The notes under the pieces: generated by a model | Told to the model about the DNA's origin: nothing | Database searches by the model: none | Seen by the model: only the letters and a program-made list of their open reading frames with translations | Position numbers and translations under genes: made by a program | Shown here: positions 1 to 12,000 of the stretch, one piece after another | Layout: each line of letters opens with the position of its first letter | Position numbering within the stretch: position 1 is the stretch's first letter | Source: Aricia agestis | Taxonomy: Eukaryota > Arthropoda > Insecta > Lepidoptera > Lycaenidae | NCBI RefSeq assembly: GCF_905147365.1 | Contig: NC_056427.1 | Span: 3,477,001-3,541,000, forward strand | Length of the DNA: 64,000 nt | Direction: 5' to 3'

Positions 1-214
1 ATTTATTTTAAATTTTTTGTTTTGATTACCCAAAACCTCGAATAAAACATCTAATAATCTTCAACACTAGCTCGTTCTGGCTCAAACGCTTCTAGAATTA
101 CAGATTCTTCTGACAGAGCCGGATATTTTAGATTCTAAAACACATTTTGAAAAATTATGCTTAAAGCACAGGAGTAATTATTATTAAAGTACCGTTCTGA
201 TCAATGGGGCAAGC

Positions 215-415
215 TACCGCGACCGACAAAAATTCAAATAAAATTTCACTTTATGACCTAGGTCTTAGGCTAGGTATAGGTTATATTTTCTACCGACATT
301 GGTCTAGCGACCCGCCGCCGCTGCTTTGTAGTGGCGTAGAGCGAAATGAAACCTATAGCCTAGGTCATAAAGTGGCATTTTATTTGAATTTTTGTCGGTC
401 GCGGTCGCTTGCGAC
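215..415. mobile_element. Foldback element with gcgaccgacaaaaattcaa arms
   Basis: The left arm at 219 and right arm ending at about 405 are inverted copies around a CG-rich centre. Related half-copies are at 37160-37265 and 50650-50715. Confidence 0.7.
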
Positions 416-428
416 AAAGATCGTGAAG

Positions 429-560
429 AAAGTGCCGTTTGCTCGTTTGCCCCCTTATTTCATAAAAAAAAAATACTCCTGCGTAGCTGGCCTGGTTTCA
501 ATGAAACCGGCCACCGTCACCGAAACCGGTGTGGGAGCTATTATTATTATTATAGTTTTT
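429..560 (+). repeat. SINE tail fragment joined to tRNA-SINE 3' end
   Basis: gtttgctcgtttgccccctt...aaaaa (SINE-A tail) is followed directly by the actcctgcgtagctggcctgg...ttattatt 3' part of the tRNA-headed SINE seen at 42950 and 48310. Confidence 0.75.
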
Positions 561-840
561 TTTGGGATTTCCATTCTCCTTTACAGGGTTCTTCTGAAGT
601 TGCGGGCTTGTGGCCAAACAACTACAGGTGATGTGTCAATTAATTATTATTAATAGCTAAAAACTTGCGGACGATGCGACATGTGTTGAGGATGCTTTCT
701 GTAAGGTAATGTATGTGAGTGGATGTATGTTGCACTTGAGTACTTCACCCCGCAGAGGAGGGGGATGGCGCACCCAAGTGTTGCCCGGGGACACCAACAG
801 CTAGGAGGGACCGGCTTCACCCCCTTATTATTATTATTAT

Positions 841-1020
841 TACTAATATTATAAATGTGAAAGTTTGTCTGTATTTCTGTCTGTCCGTATGTCTGTCTGT
901 GTTACCTGTCCAACAGACAGTGTTACCTCTCCACGCCCAAACCGCTGAACCGATTTTGCTGAAATATTGTATGGATATACTTGAGTCCCAGCAGGGCTAG
1001 CATAACAACAGTTGACATGG
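841..1020 (+). mobile_element. Helitron-like repeat, 5' part
   Basis: It begins tactaatattataaatg, then tgtctgtctg words and the gctgaaccgattttgctgaaat core shared with 29097-29303. Confidence 0.7.
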
Positions 1021-1429
1021 GAAAGAATTGACATACTGACTGACAGATTTTGTCGACAAAATGGCGGATTTCCATTGTCTAACTGTCACATTGTCTAACT
1101 GTCACACGATAATTTTGGAGTTGCGGGCACCAACTGATCAATGATAATTCTGTGAATATGGCCATCAGAAACTTACACTGAGCCTATTTCTTCTTCCAAG
1201 GTCTTGAAACTTCTGTGGATGAGCATAGTGCTGGTTGCCTGGGACCCCTGACAGATATTTTTCCTCTGGCAGATGGAACTGAAAGAGAAGAGAGAAAGGT
1301 TTTTTAAACCGCAACCAAAAAGAGGGCTAAAGTTTGACGTGTCTGTCTTTTATCATTTTTGATAGTGCTGTATGAGGATTGAGGAATATGAGGACATTTA
1401 AAGCTACACTTTGTTGGTATTTTTAATTG

Positions 1430-1650
1430 GTATCGTACTGTATAGCAGCGGTTTTCTCAAAAATTCTTGATAGCGGAACCCTTTTAAGAAGTAAAATTTT
1501 TGACGGACCTTCAAAAAGTGTTTTGTTTTTCAAGAAATTGTCTCCATGTTCGTGTCTATTGATATTTCTCAAACAGTTTGGCAACGCGAGCTGAGCCCCT
1601 TCGAGATCTTTGCGGAGCCTCAGGACTTCGCAGAGCACATTTTGAGAATG
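1430..1650 (+). repeat. Dispersed repeat shared with 36620-36830
   Basis: The words tctcaaa, ggaacccttttaagaa, gacgga and attgtctccatg occur in the same order in both places. Confidence 0.6.
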
Positions 1651-1694
1651 CCTGCTTTATAGTTAAGACGACAAAGCAGAACAACGTCTGACGG

Positions 1695-1985
1695 GATCAC
1701 AGAAATAAATCAAGATAGAACGGCGACGCGCGTCCGTTGCTAAGGAATCGCTCGTGTCAATTTTTGCTTTGCTTTTAGTTAAAACAAATAACTTACCCGT
1801 GGCAAGAAATACCTCATTTTAACCGATTCACTTTCATACTTCTGTTTTTACAGTTTAGACACTGCACAATGAGGCATTTTTGTACAACCTGAACGTTCAA
1901 CGAATCTTGCACGACAGAGCAAGATTGAAACACGCGTACTCCACCCGCTTAGCCGTTCTATCTTGATTTATTTCTGTGGACGGGA
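1695..1985. mobile_element. MITE with inverted ends (cacagaaataaatcaagata)
   Basis: cacagaaataaatcaagatagaacgg at 1698 is repeated as its complement at 1951-1978. Confidence 0.8.
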
Positions 1986-2110
1986 TAGTTTATCCAGATA
2001 GTAAATAAAACTTTCAATTACATGAATTTCGTTTGCTCCTTGTCTCCCCCGTCTGGCTGTAAGTTTGTTGCCGATCTGAAATTAATTGATTAAAATTAAG
2101 TAATGGATAC

Positions 2111-2260
2111 TTTATATATTATAAATGCGAAAGTGTGTCTGTCTGTGTGATACTTCGAGTCCCGGGAAAGGACATACGATAGTGTTTGTTGCGCAAAAAT
2201 GTACGGTTACCCCGCGATAAACGAATATTGGCGCAACAGAGTTGCGAGCGTCATCTGCAT
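2111..2260 (+). mobile_element. Helitron-like repeat, internally deleted
   Basis: It contains attataaatgcgaaagtgtg, then gtcccgggaaaggacata, aaaatgtacggtt, gcgataaacga and gagttgcgagcgtcatc, the ordered landmarks of the family. Confidence 0.75.
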
Positions 2261-2489
2261 GCACCATACCATAGAAATGGTTTCTTTCTACGGAAGAATA
2301 GACAGAGTGACAGTTCGACAAGACAAAGTGACAGACAATGGAAATCCGCCATTTTGTCGATAAAATCTTTCAGTTGGTTTCTTCCGTAGAAAGAAATCGT
2401 TTTTATAGTGACCATGCTACACAGGCTGGTGAACAATTTTGAAATTATGTTCGCCACAATTAAGGAGGGTAGATGAGGAGAACTATTTT

Positions 2490-3052
2490 ATTAACCGACT
2501 TCCGAAAAACGAGGAGGTTATAATATATTCGGCTGTGGATTTTTTTTTGTATGTTCGACCACTACTCCGCCGTTTGTGAACCGATTTTCAAAATTTTTGT
2601 TTTGTTATATTAGGTCCCATTTTTACAAAAGTGGTGATCTGATGATGGGATCCATGAGTAATCGAGGGAACTCCTCAAAATTTATATGGAAACTCAAGAA
2701 CCGCTATAGCTAGACTTCTGAATTTTTTTAGATGTACGCAGATTGTGTATATCTGTTGCCGCTATAACAACAAATACTGAAAACAAAATAAAATAAATAT
2801 TTAAGGGGGGCTCTCATACAACAAACGTGTATTTTTCGGCCTTTTTCGCTCTATATAAATAATGGCAAGAGGTAGGCACTTGAATTTATCACACATTCTT
2901 TTGTTACATATGTGTATTTAATAATAATATTAAAATAAAATAAAAATTTAAGGGGGGCTCCCATACAAAAAACACAATTTTTAGCCTACTTTGCTCTGTA
3001 TCGGTACGGAACCCTTAGTGCGCGAGTACGACTCGCACTTGGCCGATTTTTG
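2490..3052 (+). repeat. Dispersed repeat ending ctcgcacttggccgattttt
   Basis: It holds the words cgacttccgaaaaacgagga, aaggggggctctcatacaa and cgcgagtacgactcgcactt. Longer copies are at 44931-45368, 61334-61853 and 62880-63293. Confidence 0.75.
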
Positions 3053-3683
3053 GTAGATATTGTACACATGAGCATATTGTCCTCTCCAGTTTCATCAAGC
3101 AATCTTATTGCTGTGCGCAGCCTGTTATCGGAAACTTACATAAATAACGCCTTCAGTTCCATCCTTCAGGTAGTGGCAGTCCGTGAAATCTGCGTTGCAT
3201 TTTACTGGCTGTAATTTTGGATTCCATTTATAATGACTAATGAGTTAGCTACCTAGGTTCTTCGGACTGCTTCGGTCTGTGTTTCTTAGGCATTATTATG
3301 AAACATCTATCTATCTATATATATTAATACGTGAGAGAAAAACTTTGTAACCCTTTTTACGCAAAATGGGTAAACGTAGGTGAATGAAATTTCCCACAGT
3401 TAGTTTATATGGTGAAGGAGTGCATCGAGCTAATATTATTTTAAAATTATGCTTTTATCACATATATTTTCAACAAATAAAACGTTACACACACTACGAC
3501 ACTACTACTAGGAATAATGACAGATTTTTGAGTGACAAGCCTATACATACGAATTATACTCTTTTATTTATGGTTGAAGTCTGTTGACAATAAGTTGACA
3601 AATTGAAAATGGATTATTGTTTTTTTTTATTTAATTTTAGATACTATTAGACAAAGCTTAAACGGCCAAAAATATAGGTAGTA

Positions 3684-4012
3684 GTCGTCATGGGCGTACC
3701 GAGGGGGGGCAGGGGGGGCAGCTGCCCCCCCTGGATCATGTTGACGTCCCTACTGAGTTTAATATCTAGTACTTTTATCTATAAAAATTAAAAATTAAGA
3801 ACGAATTTTTGCCATTTGTTTGCAATACAATATTTTTACAACTAAAAATTATTAATTTTTTATTCTTTATAAACACCTAGCTTATGAAAAATCTGACTTG
3901 CCCCCCCCCCCCCCCCCGGCCCAGAAGCTGGGTGATTTGCCCCCCCCCTGGCACCAGAACCTGGGTAATTTGACCCCCCCCCCCCTGGCTCAGAACCTGG
4001 GTACGCCCATGG
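3684..4012 (+). repeat. Element with poly-C ends; inverted copy at 34306-34575
   Basis: The ends are catgggcgtaccgag and ctgggtacgcccatg. The inside has long C runs, cagaacctgggt direct repeats and an A+T-rich centre. Confidence 0.75.
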
Positions 4013-4191
4013 TAGTCGTAGTAGTAGCAGTGTCGTTGCAAGTAAGGTCGAATTTCGACCATTGGGCGATCTCTAGTATCATTTAATTTACAATGGTTTG
4101 AAAGCCGAAACTATAAATCGCAAAAAAGTTGCCCCTTTTGTGCATGGTTATTTTGACGACTGAACAGGGGAAATAGCCCAACTAAATTAGG

Positions 4192-4511
4192 TTTTTTTTA
4201 AATGAAATAAGGGGGCAAACGAGCAAACGTGTCACCTGATGGAAAGCAACTTCCGTCGCCCATGGAGCTTGCAGCATCAGAAGAGCTGCAGTTGCGTTGC
4301 CGGCCTTTTAAGAGGGGGTAGGGTAGGGATGAGAAGGGAAGGGAATAGGGGAGGGTAGAGAAGGGAATAGGGTAGGGGATTGGGCCTCCGGTAAACTCAC
4401 TCACTCGGCGAAACACAGCGCTAGCGCTGTTTCACGCCGGTTTTCTGTGAGAACGTGGTATTTCTCCAGTCGAGCCGGCCCATTAATGCCGAAGCATGGC
4501 TCTCCCACGTA
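4192..4511 (-). mobile_element. SINE-A copy, full length
   Basis: The family (read toward its tail) has the head acgtgggagagccatgc, ggctcgaccgg, a cagcgcttgcgctg palindrome, a variable ccctattcccttccc block and the tail cttgcagctcttctg...cgtttgcccccttatttcat plus poly-A. This copy is inverted. Confidence 0.85.
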
Positions 4512-4968
4512 CATCTATTATAAATTGTCTTTAGGATATTTCTCTAAATAATTTGTTTTCCTTGATACGTACCCGTGGTCTCTTAAAAGAATCGCCAAAT
4601 ATTACATCAAGGAATCCAAAAACAGCATCTAAGGGCTAAAAATTAATGGAAAATGTAAGATATTATAATTGGTGGTTATAACTAATTCATAGGGAATCTA
4701 CTTATTATATAATTTTTTTAACTCTGGAAAATATTAAATTCTACAAATCTTTATTACTTATATACTTACTTGAAAATACATAAAACACAACACAAGCAGC
4801 AAAACTCTCTGCATGATTAAGATTAAATCGTTTACCAATTTTAATTACATTTTGATTTAACGCCTAACCTCCTCTCGCCACCCAGAAATAGCAAATTGTT
4901 ACTTAAAATAATGTTTACGTCTACGGTTATTTTCAAGGTCTATGATAATTTTTTAGTTTTTTTTTTAT

Positions 4969-5238
4969 ACGTGGGAGAGCCATGCTTCGGCACGAATGGG
5001 CCGGCTCGACCGGAGAAATACCACGTTCTCACAGAAAACCTGTGTTTCGCCGAGTGAGTGAGTTAACCGGAGGCCCAATTCCCTTCCCTATCCTCCCCTT
5101 TTACCCTATTCCCTCTTAAAAGGCCGGCAACGCACTTGCAACTCTTCTGATGCTGCGAGTGTCCATGGGCGACGGAAGTTGCTTTCCATCAGGTGATCCG
5201 TTTGCTCGTTTGCCCCCTTATTTCATAAAAAAAAAAAT
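4969..5238 (+). mobile_element. SINE-A copy
   Basis: Head to poly-A in plus orientation. The cagcgcttgcg palindrome is partly deleted. It ends about 90 bp downstream of the repeat-protein gene. Confidence 0.85.
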
Positions 5239-5324
5239 TATATGACTTTTATGGAATTAGGGGATGAAGTTCAAGAAAAGGAGTTATAGATAAAAATAGT
5301 CTCTTATGAAAATAAAGGTTTTCA

Positions 5325-8073
5325 TTATAATAATCCACATTTAATTATTGTTTTTAGGCATCGTTTACGTAAATAAAACCTGGTGCATACGGGCACCAAA
5401 CGACATCTAAATCTTGGCAGCACAACCAGTGATTGTATCCTTGGAACTTGGATTAATCTTGGATATATACCAACTGATCTTTCTTTGTCATCTAAATGTA
5501 TTAACTTTGGAATATCATCTACAGTAGTATGATATGCGTTTCTTTCTTTAAAAGATGCCGGATGAGTATTAGTATTTTCAAAAGGAATAACATTTGGTTC
5601 ATCTGTGTATTCTGGTTCAGCGTAATATCTCGTATCAGCCTCCTTTATAGCCATATTATCTAGTCCCAGTGTTGCTGTTTCCAGCATATTTTGATGTATA
5701 TTTGGATTAATATCCTGAGCTTTGATATTCGGTGTCGGAAAATCTTCATTGTACTGTTCTGCAACTATATCAGCAGTTTTTCTTTCTGTTGCTTCCTGAG
5801 TAGGTTTTCGTAGATCTTCGAAGACTGGTTCATTATTAATTGGGTTAGGTATGGGTATTTTTCCGTTTGTTTCTTCAAACTGATGCAGAAACTTTTCAGA
5901 GTGATTCTTTACAAGATTTTGTTTATGCTGACTTCCTTTTGTTACTAAAATATTAGGATTGCCAGTCTCTATATTTAACATTTCATTATTTTTTGATTCC
6001 TTAAAGTCTTGATGATCGAACATTGGTTTTACTTCTGTTAATTTTTCATATTGTTCTTCTTCGATTTTATCACTTGCTGCTATAGGCTCTATATGGTCAA
6101 ATCTTGGCCTCGTTTCTAATAATTTTTCGTGAATGTTATGTCCATTTGTATCAAAATAATTCATGTTTGGATGATTTAGCTTTTCTCTGATATAATGATC
6201 CTCTATGTTTGCATGACCATTACTTTCCATTAACACTTGGTGATCTAATCTTATATCGTAATCCTGTGTATGAGAAGTTACGGTTGGTGATGCTAGTGGT
6301 TGGATTCTGGCATCATTTCTTTCCACAAGCTCTTTTTGGTCAAATCTGGGCCTTGGTTCTAATAGTTTTTGGGAAATATGGTCGTGACTTGGATGATGCG
6401 AATCTCCTTTCCTGTATTGTTCTCCCATGAGTCCGCTGTTTCTGTCTCTTTCTAATAGCTCTTGCTCGAATTTTGGCCTTACATGTGCGTTCCGTTCAAA
6501 TGTTTCATACGGACCTTCGTAATGTGGTTCAGTTAGGATTCTAGTATCATCTACTTCCATTGGCTCTTTGTGGTTATATATTTGACTTACTCCAAATAGT
6601 TTTTGATCAATGCCATTTGGGTGATTTTGATAAGTTCTCAATCTATCCCTATCTATATCTTCTACAAGTTCATGTCGGTTATGTCCTTGTCTTGCTCTAT
6701 GTAATTTCTGGTGACTATTCGGTTGATTTTGATAACCTTCATAATGCACTGCTTCAAATGTAGTACCGCTATCTTCCATCATCCCTTGGTAGTCATCAAC
6801 TTTTCCTTGTCTTAATTTCTGGTACGTATAATCTGAATAATCTTCATAATATTCTTCCTCGTCAAATCCAGCGCCGCTTCTTCCCATAAGCTGTCGATCA
6901 TTAAATCTTGGCCTTGCCCCATTAAAATGACGAACATTACGACCATTTGCTCCCAGTGTTTTCATATTATTTGGTTGTTTCATATCTTTATTATAATAAT
7001 CGTCACCTTCAACAGAATATTCGTGATATTTTCCTTGTTTTTCTCTTGATAATGTTTGATACACATTACGTTGATTAAGGTAACCATTATTTTGTTCCAA
7101 TACAAATCCAGCATCGTTAATTTCTTTGTTTTCTATGTGACCATAAAGTCGTTTTGCATTTAGTAAATTCTGGTTAACATTTTCGTTTGAATCCTTAACA
7201 ACGGTAATATATTTTGATGGCATTTCGATGATGCCCTTAGATTTCATATTTTCTGAAAAAGAAGTCGGATAAAATTATAATTATGGATGTACTGGCCCAA
7301 TGGTAACATAATATCATTTTACGCCAGCGCTAGAAGTGAAACAGTATACAAATGTTTGATATGAGAAAAGTTCATGTTATCATCAGAGGAATTATCCACT
7401 TACCATTTTGAACAACGGATGAAATTGATTGATTGTTGAGAGGGGTGGCATTTCTATTAGCTAGTCTATTCAATTCTATAGTCCTCATAAGAAGATCCCT
7501 ATTAATATCTAAGTAAGTGCTTATCAAATTATTATTTAAAGCAATATTTGTTTTGTTAGTCGCATTATCATCTGTATCTTCAAACGTATTTGTATTACTT
7601 TTTATTGATTTTGTGACTTCTTCATTACGAAGATCTGATTGAGCTGAAGTGTTAACTTCCCCTGCCTTTAAATCTTGTTTTAAATTACCCCTGTGCCTCA
7701 CACGACGGATTGGCTTTGGCGATGCTTCAATTTCTTCAACTGCAGATCTTTTAATTTTAAGAGACGGTATAATGTTTTCAATTTTCGCTGAATCATCTGC
7801 ATCATTTTTAAAAATTGCTAGAACTTTATCATTTTCAGTAGATTTAGTTTTTTCCTCAGCCATATTAATTCCATGTTCAAATGTTATGTAATCATCAAAA
7901 TTTTCATGTATTTCTTCTTTACCTTCTAAATTCTATAATGTTGTGATGCAATAAAATTAGTTACCTAATAATGAATTAAAACGTAAATGTATTTTGACCT
8001 AGTTATATTTACATACCTCAGTTTTAGTTGAAATAATAATGTTTAATACCATGAATATAACTACTAACGACAT
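5325..8073 (-). CDS. Secreted hydrophilic repeat protein, 837 aa, three exons, family unknown
   Basis: The exons on the minus strand are 8073-8017, 7932-7404 and 7252-5325. Donors (gtatgt, gtaagt) and acceptors (ttatag, ttttcag) are canonical, and the joints are phase 0 and phase 1. The joined reading frame is open for 837 codons. Exon 1 codes a short hydrophobic start (MSLVVIFMVLNIIISTKTE) that looks like a signal peptide, so the product is probably secreted. The body is rich in Asp, Glu, Asn, His, Gln and Lys and has no membrane segment. In exon 3 a degenerate unit of about 40 residues recurs roughly nine times, with the core pattern KLLE-x-RPRFD-x-x-ELVER; the clearest copies are at about 6340-6480, 6100-6150 and 6890-6920. 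The last 35 residues are basic, with four Cys. I recognise no family. A structural silk, cuticle or cocoon protein, or a repeat precursor, is possible but only a guess. Splice structure is well supported; function is not. Confidence 0.8.
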
Positions 8074-8101
8074 ACTTGAATTCGATGAAAAGTGTTACTG
8101 C

Positions 8102-8107
8102 TTTATA
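8102..8107 (-). promoter_or_regulatory. Possible TATA box of the repeat-protein gene
   Basis: TATAAA on the minus strand lies 28 bases upstream of the start codon at 8073. It would place the transcription start only a few bases before the ATG, so it may be fortuitous. Confidence 0.25.
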
Positions 8108-8608
8108 CAGTAATCTAATTTCATTTTATTAACTGAACCGTGAAATCTAATTTTGAGATTAAAACTAAATAAGGCATGCGTAAATTATTAATAGTTGAAA
8201 TTGCGTAATTTCTTCCCTTGTGTTCTTATATTAAGTACGTAAATACTAACTACACGAATTCGGCCATCGAACAATTGGTATCTCTTTCACTTGCTTTTGA
8301 ATTATCTCTTTTTAACAGGATTTAGATACAACGAATAGAAAAGTAGCGATAAATCAACAGACTAATCTCTAACTGTTTGATACTACGCGTTCAGTGACCG
8401 AGCTTTAGTTTCTCTCACCGCAAATTACAGAATAGGTATAAACTTTTTCGATTTTGGAATGTATTCTCTTTGTCTTTCCTAGAAGAATTCCTAATATTGA
8501 CAATGTCATCTGTTGTTAGTGTTGTGACAGACGAATTTTGTGATCTCTCATAATTTGTAAACACTTTATTTTCATTTTATTTTGTAATTTGCTTAGTTTA
8601 TTGTGAGA

Positions 8609-8611
8609 ATG
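8609..8611 (+). CDS. Candidate first coding exon of transporter gene A (Met only)
   Basis: An ATG is followed directly by a good donor (gtaaag). A Met-only exon ending in phase 0 would join in frame to the phase-0 exon at 9036 and give a start [10 protein letters not shown]. There is no independent support, and the true start could lie elsewhere in the 8074-9035 intergenic interval, which otherwise shows nothing recognisable. Confidence 0.3.
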
Positions 8612-9035
8612 GTAAAGCATACATTTAAAATAACATTTTCTATGTTTAATTTAGACCTTAATTTAGAACATTGTGTGCCCCTTTACGTACATACAGTGTT
8701 CTTTGGGAACATAATAGAGCCCCAATGATACTCTACTATCACAAATAGTAGCAATAAATACCATATTTTGATACGTTCAGTAGTTTTTGCGCCAGCTTCA
8801 CCAACTTAGCTAAAATTTTAATACACTTACTGTACAATTTCATGATTTTTACTGGTAAAGGGATGGTGAAGGATTTCACAGCCACACACTCTAGGAAATT
8901 AAACCTTATTAGACTTTAAAGCAGATTTTGGTTACGATTATTATGTAGGTATCACTGACACGATTTATAAAGTTACAGCCCTAAAAATCCGAGACAAATA
9001 AAAGAGATTAAAATATTTTAAAAAATCATATTTAG

Positions 9036-12000
9036 GAGGAATTGCTACCTTCAGATGGCGGGCCAGGTCATTTCCAGAATCTGGCAGCCACACAAGAAGA
9101 GGAGGACGCGTTTGATTTCGTCAAATATCGCAACTGCCAAAAGCCTAGCGGGTAAGAAGTTGTGCAAACACTTGGGGACTTCAAAATAACTCCTACACAG
9201 CTGACTAGCTATTGAAAACTCCATATTATGTACCAATATAAAAAATGTATGTTTGTCTGTCACCTCTTTACGCGCAACCAATCCAATTCTCATGAATATT
9301 AATATAGAAATACTTTGGAAAGGATGTAAGATTTTTTTCCTAAAACGGAAGTTTTTATCCTAAGACCCCACGCGATAAACGACACAGACATTAACTTAGT
9401 ATTTCTAAATTTTTTTGGTCTTTAGGGTGATTGGCTCAACTGCCAACATGATCAAAGGCGCGCTAGGCGGAGGGATCCTCGGTGGACACGTCGCGTACAT
9501 GAAAGCTGGAGTATGGGTTGCCGCCCCTTTCCACATCATCTTCGGTGTATACATTGGATATTGCTTGCTAGTTAGTCTCTTTTACCCACCCTGGGTTTCC
9601 ATGGACGCGGAGCGGGGCGGGGCAGAGAGGAGCTTAGCGGTGTCGAATTGACCATTCACCATGCTCGAAATCTCCGCTCCGCTTCGCTGCTATTGCGCTG
9701 GAATAGCACGATTGGTCAATTCGGGCACCGCTAAGCTCATATCCGCCCCGCTCCCCGTCAGTGGAAACCCGGCCTAAAGGAGATGTCTCCAACTGGAGCT
9801 GAGCAAGTTCAGTTGAGAATGCCTTTTGCTTCAGGAATGCTTACACGTCTTGCCTTAACCCTAGTAAGGGTTTTTAAGTTCGTGACATGTGACAGCTGTT
9901 TTTCATGACAAGAAACCGAATAATACAGAGCCGCGCCTGGAGGCACAGAATACATATTAGTACAAGTACTGATGGCAAGTCGAAAGTGTCGTTAAATTGT
10001 TATTGACATTTAGGAAGCCCTCGGGTGTCCCCTAGCAGCAAAAGGGAAATCAAAAACCCTTGTTGCAATAACTATTTAACAGGCAGAAAGACGGAAATAC
10101 TTTCGCATTCATAATATCTCCATTCAGATCCGATGGCTCTAGTATAAACCTGTTCGATGTTCATTATCTTTCAGCTACTCCTATCCTGTGCTCAGATCAT
10201 GAACAGGAGGACGCGAGTGCCAGTGCTTTCCTATCCCGACGTGGGTGAGGCGGCCATGCAGTGTTTTCCCAACAAGAAGGTGGCGAAGTATTCCAAAATT
10301 TTTAGGTACGAGCACTTCTCGGCTAGAGTTCAATTATACCAAAATACCTTCCCAACCGCAATTTGAGCATAGAGTTATACACTTATTTTATTAACCCCTG
10401 AACAAAAAGAGTTATTAAGTTTGACGTGTTTAGCCGTGGCATCGTACCATTCAAACGAGTGAAGCGATTTTGAAATAGGTTTTTTGTTTGAATGCTGACA
10501 TGATTGAGAGTGTTCTTAGCTGTAGCTTATCACCATCAGCTGGTCTGCTGCTGGAATATTTTAGATTTATCAAGATGCTGAAAGGCTTGATTATCATACA
10601 TTTCTCTACTGTTTTATTTTTCATTTTTTTAAATTTTCTTTGTTCTTTGTTAGTACGAATGGAATAAAAAAATCAATGACCTTGAATCTTTCAGATACTC
10701 TATAGACTTCGTAATCTGTCTGGACCTGTTCGGCTCGTGTTCGGTGTACCAGATCATGATCGCTAAAACCATCAAGCAGCTAGCCGAGAACCAGCACCAT
10801 ACGGGTTTGGATGGCATTGGTCCAGGTATGTTCTTTTGGCACGTTGGTAATTTTTATCACATTGGCACCTTATGTTACCAACAAGAGGTCGCATACGACG
10901 TGGTCGCTGCATACGACCTTTGGATTACGGGGCGAAACTGGTGGGAAAGGGTATTGTGCACACTCTTCCACTACATCGTAACTGTCTGATCGCGATCTAC
11001 CAATAACAACCCGTCTGATTACTGATCTACAATAGCGTTTCCCCAATTAACCTACAATTTGCTAAAGAGACTTATAAATAGGACATTCTTCCCTTTCCAT
11101 TTTGCCGAGTGTCGAGCTTCGAACACGTGGAAGGTTAGTCATTTTTTATTTCTTACAGTAGAAGAGACACTACTAAAGTACACTCGAAAAATGCTATAGG
11201 CTATATTCTATCATGCTACGACTAATATGAGCGAAGAAATAGAGGAAAATGTTGAAAAAACGGGAAGAAATTATTTGAAAGGGCTTATTTGAACGTACTA
11301 ATCTCAGGAACTACTGGTCCGATTTGAAAAATTCTTTCAGTGTTAGATAGTCCATTTATTGCAAAAGCCTATACGCTATATTTTGTCACGCTACGAAGGA
11401 GGAGCGAAGAAATACAGTATATAGGGTGTAACAAAACATAGTAATAATATTAGGACGTGTAGTTTATGGTGAAAGTAGCAGCGCTGAAAGAGTAAAATGG
11501 GCAAGCGCCCCAGCGTCACGAGTTAACCCATACACAAGTTTAAAAAAGTTACTCTTTGATCGCTGCTCCTTTCACAAGTCACAACTATTTAGGGGACCCA
11601 TACACATCCTAAAGTATTTTCATTTAGTTTTGTTACACTCTGTACATTAGTCGGGTCATAGTTTTTAAACATATCTATTTCTAGGCTACCCCAACCTGCG
11701 AGTGTACATGACCGCGATAATCATACCGGTCATCTTGATCTGCCTGATCCTGCATCTGAAGTGGCTGGCTCCTTTCTCCATAGTCGCCGATGTTATTATC
11801 GGTGAGTATGTAGATTGTCATACTCGAAAGGGTTTATCAAAACAAAGTGATAATACTTCAAAGTGTGTATGTGTGGCTGTGTGTGTACAGTTCACTGTGA
11901 AAGTAGCAGCGCAGAAAGAGATACTTTTGACTTCTATGTCCTATTATGAGAAATGCGAAAGTCTCATGAATTTTCCCATTTAAAAATTAAAAAAAAAGTA

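Noticed and set aside
9571..9651. In-frame extension of the gene A exon past 9570
   Set aside because: It reads through a good donor into a MITE; paralogues B and C stop at the same 145-bp exon end.
9591..9773. GC-rich stretch as a possible promoter
   Set aside because: Its two halves are inverted repeats of a MITE.
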